DNA of 64,000 nt from Methanosarcina barkeri str. Wiesmoor (GTDB taxonomy: Archaea > Halobacteriota > Methanosarcinia > Methanosarcinales > Methanosarcinaceae). Location: the NCBI RefSeq assembly GCF_000969985.1, contig NZ_CP009526.1, positions 3,534,001 to 3,598,000 of the forward strand, read 5' to 3'. Below the pieces are notes generated by a model. That model made no database searches. It was not told the origin of the DNA and saw nothing but the letters and a program-made list of their open reading frames with translations. The position numbers and the translations under genes are program-made. Below, piece after piece: positions 43,387 through 51,750 of this stretch (positions are counted from its first letter, which is position 1; each line of letters opens with the position of its first letter).

Positions 43387-46300
43387 TTATGTAATTTTTA
43401 TATATTCTGTTTTTGTTACCGTGTTACGTCCTGCTGCATTCTTTACTGTTAAGTTAACTGTATATGTTCCTGCCTTTGAATACTTGTGAATCGGATTCTG
43501 GTGGAATGAATCTGATCCATCTCCAAAGTCCCATCTCCATTTAGCAGGTGTTCCTGTGCTTGTGTCAGTAAATTTAACCTTTAATGGTGCTTTTCCCGAT
43601 GTAACACTGCTGGTGAAGTTTGCAACCGGTTTTGTTATCACTTTTATATATTCTGTTTTTGTTACCGTATTGCTGCCTTTAGTATTCTTTACTGTTAAAT
43701 TAACAGTATATGTTCCTGCCTTTGAATACTTGTGAACCGGATTCTGTAGGAATGACTTTGATCCGTCTCCAAAGTCCCATCTCCATTTAGCAGGTGTCCC
43801 TGTGCTTGTGTCAGTAAATTTAACCGTTAATGGTGTTTTTCCTGATGTAACACTGCTGTTGAAGTTTGCCACAGGTTTTGTTATCACTTTTATATATTGT
43901 GTTTTTGTTACCGTGTTCTTGCCTTTAGCATTCTTTACTGTCAAGTTAACAGTATATATTCCTGCCTTTGAATACTTGTGAATCGGATTCTGTAGGAATG
44001 ACTTTGATCCATCTCCAAATTTCCAGAACCAGGAAGTTGGGGAGCCAGTGCTTGTATCAGTAAAGGCAACGTTTAATGGTGTTTTTCCTGAAGTAGGCGA
44101 CGCAGTAAATGCAGCTACTGGCTTTGCTGAAGATTGACTGGAGACCTTAATGTACCCAGCTTTTACCTCCGAATCGCTTCCCTCCTCGTTGGAAACCGTA
44201 AGGTTAACAGTGTAGGTACCAGCTGCCGTGTATTTGTGGACTGGATTCTGCTCTGTGCTGTCGATAGCTCCATCGTTGTCAAAATCCCAGTCCCAGGAAG
44301 TTATGCCTTCTCCAGTGGACTCATCAGTGAAGCTTACAGTCAGGGGAGCTTTTCCTGTACTCACATTCGAGCTGAATTTTGCTTCGAGGAGAGATCCTTG
44401 AGTTTCCTTGAAAGCGTATATTTTCCCGCTTCCAATGCTGAAGACCATTCCATCGGCAATTGCCGGGGAGCAACCGCAACCCTCGTAACTCCAGACCTGT
44501 GAGCCTGTTTCAGCATCAAATGCGTAGAGTGTTGAAGAGCCAGTAAAGAGTCCGGAAGCAGCCCCGCCAGTAAATACTTTTCCATCCGCAACAGCTACAG
44601 AACAGGCCCAGTCTCCGATATTGTCAGAAGCGTTTGTTTCCCATAGGCTCTGTCCATCGGAAGCATCAAGGCAATATGTCTTTAGTTCACTGTATCCTGA
44701 AGTTCCTGTCGACAAATATACTTTCCCTTCTAATACTGTTGGTGTCGAATCTGAAGGAGATACATCTGACCTTCCCCAGAGAACACTTCCGTCTGTCAGG
44801 TCAAGCTTGTAAATTCCGTCCGAGGTACCAAAACCGAATACAGTAACGTACAGCCCCTCATCAGTAATTGTTACGGAGCCGCATGGGCCGTTTTCAAACC
44901 CGTCATTTTTCCAGATCGTTTCTCCTGTTTCGGCATTTACACAGTAGACTGCGTTTGTGGAACTCCAGCACGTCAGGTACACTTTGCCGTCTTTGTAAGC
45001 AGGAGTGCCCTGTGCATAGGCTCCGTCTACTTTGAAAGTCCACAGGAGCCCTCCGTTACTTTCGTCAAGGCAGTAGTAATTTCCTCCGTCCCAGTCACTT
45101 ACAAAGACTTTTCCATCTCCAATTGAAGGTCCACCGTCGCAGGAAGCAAGGTCTGTTGGGTTATGGAAAGTCCAGATGACTTCTCCGGTTGAAGCGTTTA
45201 TGCAGTATGTCTGTTTGCCTGCAGATGCGAAAACTTTTCCTGAATCATATGCAGGAGAAGACCATGAACCCCATTCGGGAGCCTCAACCGTCACATTCCA
45301 TACTTCTTGTCCCGTATTCTCGTCAAAAGCCACAAGCTGTCCGTATGAAGTTAGAGGGTTGCCATATTCGTCAGTTGGTCCGTTGCAGAGGCAAAAGACT
45401 TTTCCTTCAGCAATAGCCACGCTTGAACTCGGAACAAGGGAATACGTATCATTAAGAGGTTCGGCAGTCCAGGCAAGGTTAGCGCTGTCCGGAGCAGTGG
45501 AGCTTGTATACCCGCTGTGCTGGGCATCCTTGTGGAACTGGTACCAGCCCTCAGAGGTTACCGGCTGTTCCTGTTCCTCCTCAGTGACTTTGATCATGTC
45601 CTGGATTTCCTTGGCATCACTACCGTTTCCATTGCTGACGGTCAGTTTGACAGTGTAACTGCCTGTGTCATTGTAAATATAGCTAGGATTCTGCTCCTTG
45701 CTGTCGACCGTTCCATCGTTGTCAAAATCCCATGCCCAGGATGTCGGAGCACCTGTAGATTTGTCTGTGAACTGAACTTCAAGAGGTGAGTTTCCGGAAA
45801 GTGGGGATCCGCTGAAACTAGCACTCGGTGCCGTGGACGCTTGCGAATCTTTAGTAGTTAACCCAAAAACGTATTTTTTATCCGCTCCAAAATATATCCA
45901 GCCGTCCGATATTGCAACTCCCTGAAGAGAATACTGTGTCTTTTTTGCATCTTTGTAACTCCATACAAGTTCCGGGCTTGTGGAACCTGCTAAGTCCTTT
46001 AGGCAGTACACACCGCCTGTAGCGTTGTTTACTGTGAAGTATATATATACCTCCCCGTCCCCGTCATCATAGTAGGTTGAGAGGGCTGGGGAAGATTGGA
46101 CTACATTTGCTGGATAATTCCAGATCACACCACTCAGGTCGGAGTCAAGGCAGTAAACTCCTTTTCCTGCACTGTACATTTGAGCACCTGTACCTATGTA
46201 GATTCTTCCTTTATAGTAGGTAGGTGTGGTGGTGGAGTACCAAACTTTTTCGCTGTGTTTATCGTTGGTATTAAATGTTCCGTCTGCTGGGTTAAACCCA

Positions 46301-47112
46301 ATAGCGAAACAATATCCTCCTGTGGACGTGAAGTAGATCCTTTTTAATTCTTCAACGTATAGTACTGATGATCTGATTTTCCCACATGTTACCCCGAACT
46401 CTTCAGAAACATCTATTTCGGAGATGTCAGCTCCTGTGTCCTTATTTACGGAAATAATGTGTCCATCATCGTCTCCATAAATGAGGTTGTCCCCGATTAC
46501 CGCAGCTCCTGCCCAGTAGTAAGATCCCTGAGTGCTTGTCTGAGTGGTAGATGTTCTGCTCCATATTTCGTTGCCTTCTTCGTCATAGCAGTAATATTTG
46601 TGCCCGCCCATTGCTTCTCCGAAATATATTTTGCCTTCAGAATAAGTAATCGGGGTGTCAAGTTGCTTACCGCTGCCTACAGTCTTATTCCATTTCAAGG
46701 TTCCTGTTTTCGCATCAAAAGCAAAAATCTTTCCATCAGAGGTAGGCACAAAGATTATTCCGTTTCCAACTGCCGCACTTCCGATAGTGAAGCCAGCACT
46801 TCCACTTGTACTCTGTTCCCAAGCAAGTGAGCCTGTGGTCCTGTCAAACGCATATATGTGGTTGTTACCCGCCAAAACATACATCATTTCTCCTGCCACT
46901 AGAGGAGCCGAATCGATGTTCCCTCCAAGGCTATAATTCCAGGAAAGCAAGTAGTCTGTTGGGTCAGTTATGGGTGCCCTGTCCGTAGTTACACCTGCAT
47001 GGTATACATCTTTCTGGAACTGTGTCCAGTCTGAGCCCAGTGCTGGCATAGTAGCCGTCACCAGGAACAATAATAAACAAATAATAAATATTTTCAATGT
47101 GTTTTTATTCAT
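43387..47112 (-). CDS. Giant secreted surface protein F: two PQQ propellers and PKD domains
   Basis: The 1241-aa reading starts at the ATG at 47112, which gives a clean signal peptide (MNKNTLKIFIICLLLFLVT, cleavage near ALGS) and follows AATAGGAGAAATG. The frame stays open 96 nt further upstream (to 47208), but that stretch is leader sequence. Modules: propeller 1 (about 28-425, opening SDWTQFQKDVYHAG); PKD (427-515); propeller 2 (about 520-905, opening WYQFHKDAQHSGY); four PKD (905-1241) ending KTEYIKIT. The propeller-PKD-propeller plan matches gene D; the PKD tail matches A, B and E. It is the most upstream intact member of the array and has no anchor. Confidence 0.87.
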   Translation of the reverse strand: MNKNTLKIFIICLLLFLVTATMPALGSDWTQFQKDVYHAGVTTDRAPITDPTDYLLSWNYSLGGNIDSAPLVAGEMMYVLAGNNHIYAFDRTTGSLAWEQSTSGSAGFTIGSAAVGNGIIFVPTSDGKIFAFDAKTGTLKWNKTVGSGKQLDTPITYSEGKIYFGEAMGGHKYYCYDEEGNEIWSRTSTTQTSTQGSYYWAGAAVIGDNLIYGDDDGHIISVNKDTGADISEIDVSEEFGVTCGKIRSSVLYVEELKRIYFTSTGGYCFAIGFNPADGTFNTNDKHSEKVWYSTTTPTYYKGRIYIGTGAQMYSAGKGVYCLDSDLSGVIWNYPANVVQSSPALSTYYDDGDGEVYIYFTVNNATGGVYCLKDLAGSTSPELVWSYKDAKKTQYSLQGVAISDGWIYFGADKKYVFGLTTKDSQASTAPSASFSGSPLSGNSPLEVQFTDKSTGAPTSWAWDFDNDGTVDSKEQNPSYIYNDTGSYTVKLTVSNGNGSDAKEIQDMIKVTEEEQEQPVTSEGWYQFHKDAQHSGYTSSTAPDSANLAWTAEPLNDTYSLVPSSSVAIAEGKVFCLCNGPTDEYGNPLTSYGQLVAFDENTGQEVWNVTVEAPEWGSWSSPAYDSGKVFASAGKQTYCINASTGEVIWTFHNPTDLASCDGGPSIGDGKVFVSDWDGGNYYCLDESNGGLLWTFKVDGAYAQGTPAYKDGKVYLTCWSSTNAVYCVNAETGETIWKNDGFENGPCGSVTITDEGLYVTVFGFGTSDGIYKLDLTDGSVLWGRSDVSPSDSTPTVLEGKVYLSTGTSGYSELKTYCLDASDGQSLWETNASDNIGDWACSVAVADGKVFTGGAASGLFTGSSTLYAFDAETGSQVWSYEGCGCSPAIADGMVFSIGSGKIYAFKETQGSLLEAKFSSNVSTGKAPLTVSFTDESTGEGITSWDWDFDNDGAIDSTEQNPVHKYTAAGTYTVNLTVSNEEGSDSEVKAGYIKVSSQSSAKPVAAFTASPTSGKTPLNVAFTDTSTGSPTSWFWKFGDGSKSFLQNPIHKYSKAGIYTVNLTVKNAKGKNTVTKTQYIKVITKPVANFNSSVTSGKTPLTVKFTDTSTGTPAKWRWDFGDGSKSFLQNPVHKYSKAGTYTVNLTVKNTKGSNTVTKTEYIKVITKPVANFTSSVTSGKAPLKVKFTDTSTGTPAKWRWDFGDGSDSFHQNPIHKYSKAGTYTVNLTVKNAAGRNTVTKTEYIKIT

Positions 47113-48182
47113 ATTTTCATTTCTCCTATTTTTTTCATAGGGTTCAGCCTGCCTGCGCGGAAATATCCAGTCATCTGTACTTATAGCGATTTTAACCTGA
47201 CTGGACATAGTTCAAGATTTTTCGGATCTTTGAAGAAAGCAGAAATGGCTGGATTTTCTTTTTTACTCTTCCAGATTTTGGGGATCAGCCTTTTTCATGT
47301 AAATTTTTATAAACTTGTAGTGACGAATAGAAAATATCACTTCTATGCGTCTCCAGAATCTGGAAAAGTATTGATTGTGAAAAGCACAACTCTAAAATAA
47401 AATTTAAATGTATTCTTCCAGTAAAATTTAAACAAGCTTTAAAAATTTACTGAATGATAGCCCCAATTTCCAGTTTTCAGGAAAAATTTCAGGTTAAGGG
47501 CTGTGTAAAGAAAATAAGCACTTTCATTTTTTCCTTTTTTGATGACCTCCTATGTTTTTATAGGGTTGACGGTTGACCTGGGCGGAGAGCTCGACCTAAC
47601 TTCGAGTTTTACGAAGAGTACATATCGGGTTTCGGAACTTTTAGAAGCGCCAAGCCAAGCGAATTATTGGGATTTAATGATTTAAGATTTTTTAGCATCT
47701 GGAGTTTTATCCTGCAACCTTACCATCTGCCATCTGGTAAATATTTTTGCTCTTCGCTATTTCAAGTAGGTAACTTACATTGATCTCCTAAATCGAAGTA
47801 GCATATCCAAAATCTATAAACATTTATGATTGAAAATCACATTCAAGCTTGATGTTTCTCTTTATAGCCTAGCTACTTTATAACTGATCAATTATTTTCA
47901 ATCCCCACAAAACAGCGAAGAGCCAATATTTTCATGCACAACTTTGGATAACACATATAGTAATTCGCGACTTTATTTAGACCTTTATTATCTTTTCGAA
48001 TATAAGTTTTAACATAAAAATATTACAGTTTTTATACTTAGGTTTTAGCTGAATATGGATGGCATTGTCGGATTAGAGGAAGCTTTTTCCCGGAAGTTCT
48101 ACGATTTTTCAGGAAAACTTTATTAGATAAATTAATATCATAACTATCTTTCCAAATAAATATCTTTGGCTAATTATTCTTA
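47113..48182 (-). promoter_or_regulatory. Long leader of surface gene F
   Basis: It has the same plan as the other leaders: promoter-like element (48157-48182), CCGAAA-type motif near 47635, distal CCCTATAAAAACATAGGAGG near 47560 followed by ATGAAAGTGCTTATTTTC (a 12-codon frame, MKVLIFFTQPLT), CGGATCTTTGAAG near 47225, and a proximal copy beside the ATG. About 300 bp between 47650 and 48157 are unique and AT-rich. Confidence 0.5.
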
Positions 48183-48279
48183 CCTTACAGGCTAACAACA
48201 TCTTTTCCAATTAAAAATCAAATTGAAGGCTGCCATACCACAATAAACAAGCTGTACGACAATTATTGATAGTAACCTC

Positions 48280-48360
48280 TAATTTGACAGAAGCATTCAT
48301 CTAATAATGTGTAACTGGGTCTCATGTTTCTTTTTTCTTCATACAATTCAAATTTATTAT
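48280..48360 (-). other. Fragment of a further surface-gene leader
   Basis: AATTTGACAGAAGCAT (48290), AATAATGTGTAA and TTCTTCATACAATTCAAATT match the leader interiors at 20553-20620 and 41862-41930 in the same order. No surface gene is attached; the transposase frame begins just after it. This appears to be a leftover of a seventh unit. Confidence 0.6.
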
Positions 48361-48376
48361 AGTGCTTTTTTCTTAA

Positions 48377-49162
48377 CTCTTAGTCAAGCATACTCCTGGT
48401 ATTGGGGGGATAAAAATAAAGAACGGTAGTAGTTCATGGGGTAAATCGTTTTGTACTCTTGATATAATTGGAACTTCTCACTTAACACTTGACGTAATAG
48501 ACATCAATAGTTTGAACAAGAATTATTCTCTTTTAATCGAATCTTTATTCAAAAGACTTAAAACGATAGGTGTAAAAACAGGAACAGCATACCTTGATAA
48601 AGAATTTTTTAACACTGATGTGATTTCAAAATTGGATGAACTTAAAGTCAATTTTATTATAGCAGCTAAATCGACTCAGGTTATCAATAGAGAACTTAAA
48701 AATCATCAAAAAGAGTATGGAAATACTTCGACTATTTTTGAATATCAATTTCAGAAAGGAGGACCTTCTTTCAATGTTGTGGCAATATATAATGATAAAA
48801 AGAAAAAGTATCTTCTGTTTGCTACAAACAAAAAAGCAGAATCAATTGAGAAATTTGAAAAGATGATTCCTGAAGAATATAGAAAACGATGGAATATAGA
48901 AACTGGATATAGAGTGAAAAACGAGTTTAAGATACGATCATGTACAAAATCTCCAGTAGCAAGAGTATTGTTCTTTATTATTCAATGCATAATGTACAAT
49001 GTGCTAAATATGCTAAAGGCAGTTCTAGAAATTATAGCTTATGAGCTAAAATCATTAATAAATGAAGAAATAAACAAAGTTGTAAGATATGGAATAAAGT
49101 CGCTGAATTTTATTCCTGTTAGTGTGTTACTGGATTGTTTGAGATGGGCCAATGAAGTTTGA
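48377..49162 (+). pseudogene. 5'-truncated IS4-superfamily (ISH3-like) transposase
   Basis: The open frame extends upstream of the first possible start (TTG at 48512) to 48377, reading VKHTPGIGG...SWGKSFCTLDIIGTSHLTLDVIDI. The N-terminal part, with the DNA-binding region and probably the first catalytic Asp, is missing. TAYLDKEFFN fits the second DDE aspartate region. YRKRWNIETGYRVK matches the Y-2-R-3-E signature around the catalytic Glu. The C-terminus is complete (LLDCLRWANEV). The gene is therefore dead unless helped in trans. It sits at the right edge of the surface array. Confidence 0.8.
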
Positions 49163-49183
49163 GATGGGTCAATGAAAAAAGAA

Positions 49184-49204
49184 ATCGAGTGCTACGCACT
49201 CGAT
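49184..49204. terminator. Perfect hairpin after the transposase
   Basis: ATCGAGTGC-TAC-GCACTCGAT is a perfect nine-pair stem with a three-base loop, 21 nt after the transposase stop. It may be the transposase terminator or part of the element's right end. Confidence 0.6.
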
Positions 49205-49439
49205 TAACTATAATATAACTTATCTCAAATTAAAATTTAAGAACATCATAGCGTATGCTATAAAATTACTCAATGTGATCTGATTTTTTGAAAAATGTAA
49301 GTGAAAGTTATAGCTTAAGAATTTTAAAATCTGAGCAATAATATAGTCTACTTTGAAAATTAGCGGATAAAAAGTAAGTTCAATTTGTTTTTATAATTCG
49401 GAAGTCAGTCTGATCGGAACTACTGAACTTTATGATTAC

Positions 49440-50354
49440 TTATTTAACCGGGTTGGAAATATACCATTTTGGGATGCATGTTTCAAACCCATCATACCAT
49501 TCCAGAACATTTTTAGCTTGCCTGAGCATCGTGTTGATTTCTTTGTTTCCGAATTTGATTGCCCCGGGAATTGATGAAAGCTGGTTGCTCGCAACATATA
49601 AAGCCATCAATTTGAAAAATAAAGCGGGCACTTTATGATGAAAATAGCCGTTTATGCGTCCTGATGCAAATAAGGCACTTATATCTGCACACCAGGTAAT
49701 ACGGTTGAATTCTTCCCAGGGGTCACCGTAGTCAAGCCTGTTAAAATCAATGATTCCCAGCTCTCCGGACTTTGTAATAATCATATTTCCAACATGATAG
49801 TCCCCGTGTTGGAAGCACTGAGGGCGATTTTCCAATAAATATCTGTTTTGTTCGATATACTCAATTATTTTATCTGCTCCCTCCAGGTGAATCCCACAAG
49901 CTTCATAATAGGCGATATTTCTATTTATTTTTTGATTGAAATGATCTGGCCATGAGATCTGATTTTTTGCCGCAGGAACCTGGTGAATAATTCTTAATAT
50001 TTCTCCCGCTTTCACACCAAGCCTGTATTGCTCTTTGCTGTTCAGCTCCGGAAGGATATATTCTGCATCTTTCCCTGTAATCCAGGTTAGTAAAGAATAA
50101 ACGGATTGACCGTTATTGCAAATTCCGAAATTAATGGGACGCGATATCAAAATATCAAGGTTATCAAGCTGTTTTATTGCTTCAAAGTCCTTTTTCTTGT
50201 TCTCATACTGAGAGATGTCCGATATTCTTAGTAATAATTCTCTTCCATCTGCACTTCGGATATAATATTTCTGATCGTTTGACCATCCCTTATTAATTGG
50301 CTCGACTATTTGCCATTTACAAGCGCCAGGAATTTCATTATAAAGTTTAATCAC
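49440..50354 (-). CDS. Aminoglycoside-phosphotransferase (APH) family protein
   Basis: This kinase-fold protein of 304 aa has HGDYHVGN at residues 183-190 (catalytic loop) and IIDFNRLDYGDP at 201-212 (metal-binding Asp), both diagnostic of the APH/choline kinase superfamily. KGWSNDQKYYIR at 22-33 is the glycine-containing loop and LLLRISD (39-45) holds the usual nucleotide-strand position, with Arg where Lys is common. I chose the GTG at 50354, preceded by AGAGGTG at five bases. The frame is open to another GTG at 50405 without a ribosome site. The substrate is unknown; such genes are often called resistance genes without proof. Confidence 0.86.
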   Translation of the reverse strand: MIKLYNEIPGACKWQIVEPINKGWSNDQKYYIRSADGRELLLRISDISQYENKKKDFEAIKQLDNLDILISRPINFGICNNGQSVYSLLTWITGKDAEYILPELNSKEQYRLGVKAGEILRIIHQVPAAKNQISWPDHFNQKINRNIAYYEACGIHLEGADKIIEYIEQNRYLLENRPQCFQHGDYHVGNMIITKSGELGIIDFNRLDYGDPWEEFNRITWCADISALFASGRINGYFHHKVPALFFKLMALYVASNQLSSIPGAIKFGNKEINTMLRQAKNVLEWYDGFETCIPKWYISNPVK

Positions 50355-50427
50355 ACTAACACCTCTATGAAAATTAAAACTTGATATCGCCATTTGTTCA
50401 GTCACAACTTTAGAGGTTTTTTATAAA

Positions 50428-50494
<67 letters not shown>

Positions 50495-50552
50495 GTTGAA
50501 CGAATATTCTCAAGAAAGGACACGGAAAACAGTTAATGGAAAAAATAAACAC

Positions 50553-50788
50553 ATGAAACCTATCCGTTTGTTCCCTCTCTTCTCAATTATTTTTGCTACT
50601 GCTTCAGGCTGTGTTTCAGAAAACGGACATTTAGGAACCTATGACAATGAAACAGAGGCTCTCTCATGTTAGAGACGGGATTCAAAAGTTGTGGACTGAA
50701 CTGCGTGGAAGGCTGGAGCTTTATTGCGAAGTGGACAGGAGTGAAAATTGCTGACCTTTATTTTAGTACTGATTTGGAAGTACCCTAA
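50553..50788 (+). pseudogene. Broken lipoprotein-type molybdopterin oxidoreductase
   Basis: The first 39 codons (50553-50672) give a lipoprotein signal with lipobox ATASGC (Cys20), then a stop after ALSC. Shifting frame (50666-50788) gives GFKSCGLNCVEGWSFIAKWTGVKIADL, which matches the sulfite-oxidase-type molybdopterin-binding domain around its conserved Cys. The rest of a normal domain is missing on both sides. I read this as a frameshifted and internally deleted relic. The identification rests on the CVEGW...WTGV motif. Confidence 0.6.
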
Positions 50789-50867
50789 ATTATAGAGCCA
50801 TTACCTCAGTGAAAACTTGAAGTTATATCTCAATCATTCCTTAGCGACTCGCTTATGCTCAAAACCA

Positions 50868-51311
50868 TTAGAAATCTTTCTTTAGATAAACCATGTCAAT
50901 AAGTTGTTCACCACATTCGAAAATTGGATGATTATAATTATCAATATAAAAATTTTTAACGCGATGTGACATAACAAATCCGCAATGTTTATAAAACTGA
51001 ATAGTAAGAGGACTATCTCCCGTACCAACAAGCATGGTTTTGCATTTGCCTTTATAATATTCAAAGATGAATTTTACAAGTTGCTTCCCGTAACCTTGTC
51101 CCTGATACTTTTCATAAGTTGCTATATTTTTTAATTCGTATATACCATCATCTTCACGTGTTACCACACAGAGACTTTTCAAATCGCCATCATATAAAGT
51201 AAACATATCCCCGTGATCTAAATATTTATCAATCATATCTTCTTGTTCGTCTGCTAAAAGCAATAAATCAAGAAATTGTTTTTTGTTATCTAAAACTATT
51301 TCAATTTTCAT
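50868..51311 (-). CDS. GNAT-family N-acetyltransferase
   Basis: This 147-aa protein carries the GNAT CoA loop in [25 protein letters not shown] (QGQGYG near residue 75) and motif B in [21 protein letters not shown]. The N-terminus ([20 protein letters not shown]) and [12 protein letters not shown] strands fit the fold. The length is typical. The ATG at 51311 has no clear ribosome site, so the transcript may be leaderless. It diverges from the kinase-fold gene across an array of palindromic repeats. The acceptor substrate is unknown. Confidence 0.85.
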   Translation of the reverse strand: MKIEIVLDNKKQFLDLLLLADEQEDMIDKYLDHGDMFTLYDGDLKSLCVVTREDDGIYELKNIATYEKYQGQGYGKQLVKFIFEYYKGKCKTMLVGTGDSPLTIQFYKHCGFVMSHRVKNFYIDNYNHPIFECGEQLIDMVYLKKDF

Positions 51312-51449
51312 GGCAAATCTCGGCTGGTATAAATAATTGGAATTTCACTGTTGGGTGAAAACCAAATTATCAATCAATTTTAAAATTATCGTAGGATAAA
51401 TGATGTAGAAATTACAGTTAAACACCAACAACAATATTAATATATCCAC

Positions 51450-51622
51450 ACTATAGTATAGTTTACCCAATATAGTATACAGTTTAATATATAGTGTGCA
51501 GTTTAAAAAATATTGTAGTTTAGCCAATACAGTACACTGTTTAAAATATATTGTGGTTTTCCCAATATAGTATACTGTTTTAAATATAGTATACTATTTA
51601 TCCAAATATAGTATACTATTGT
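51450..51622. promoter_or_regulatory. Array of about nine 19-20 bp palindromic motifs
   Basis: Variants of ATATAGTATACTGTTT begin near 51452, 51471, 51489, 51510, 51526, 51546, 51566, 51585 and 51606, a spacing of 19-21 bp, about two helical turns. The core AGTATACT is self-complementary. The array lies in the 439-bp divergent promoter region between the GNAT and kinase-fold genes, where no gene is seen. It could be an operator array, or a slippage-built repeat. Confidence 0.6.
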
Positions 51623-51750
51623 CAGTATTGCAGAATCAAAAAACAAAGCTGGCATTTGCTCTCTAATAAAAATACTTGGAGATAAGAGCACATTGCGAGG
51701 AAAAAGATACAATTCCAGAGTATTTCTGGATAAGTGGAGGGTAATTTAAG

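Noticed and set aside
21876-47112. Quinoprotein dehydrogenases, from the PQQ-type propellers
   Set aside because: The blades match the general PQQ-repeat/BamB-like propeller, but there is no dehydrogenase active site or cytochrome partner. In archaeal surface proteins these propellers are usually structural.
47113-47208. Upstream start of gene F at 47208
   Set aside because: The extra 32 residues are translated leader sequence shared with the non-coding leaders of other genes. The start at 47112 gives a proper signal peptide and follows TAGGAG.
49440-50354. Confirmed aminoglycoside-resistance gene
   Set aside because: Only superfamily motifs are visible. APH-fold proteins phosphorylate many small molecules, and nothing in the context indicates antibiotic substrates.
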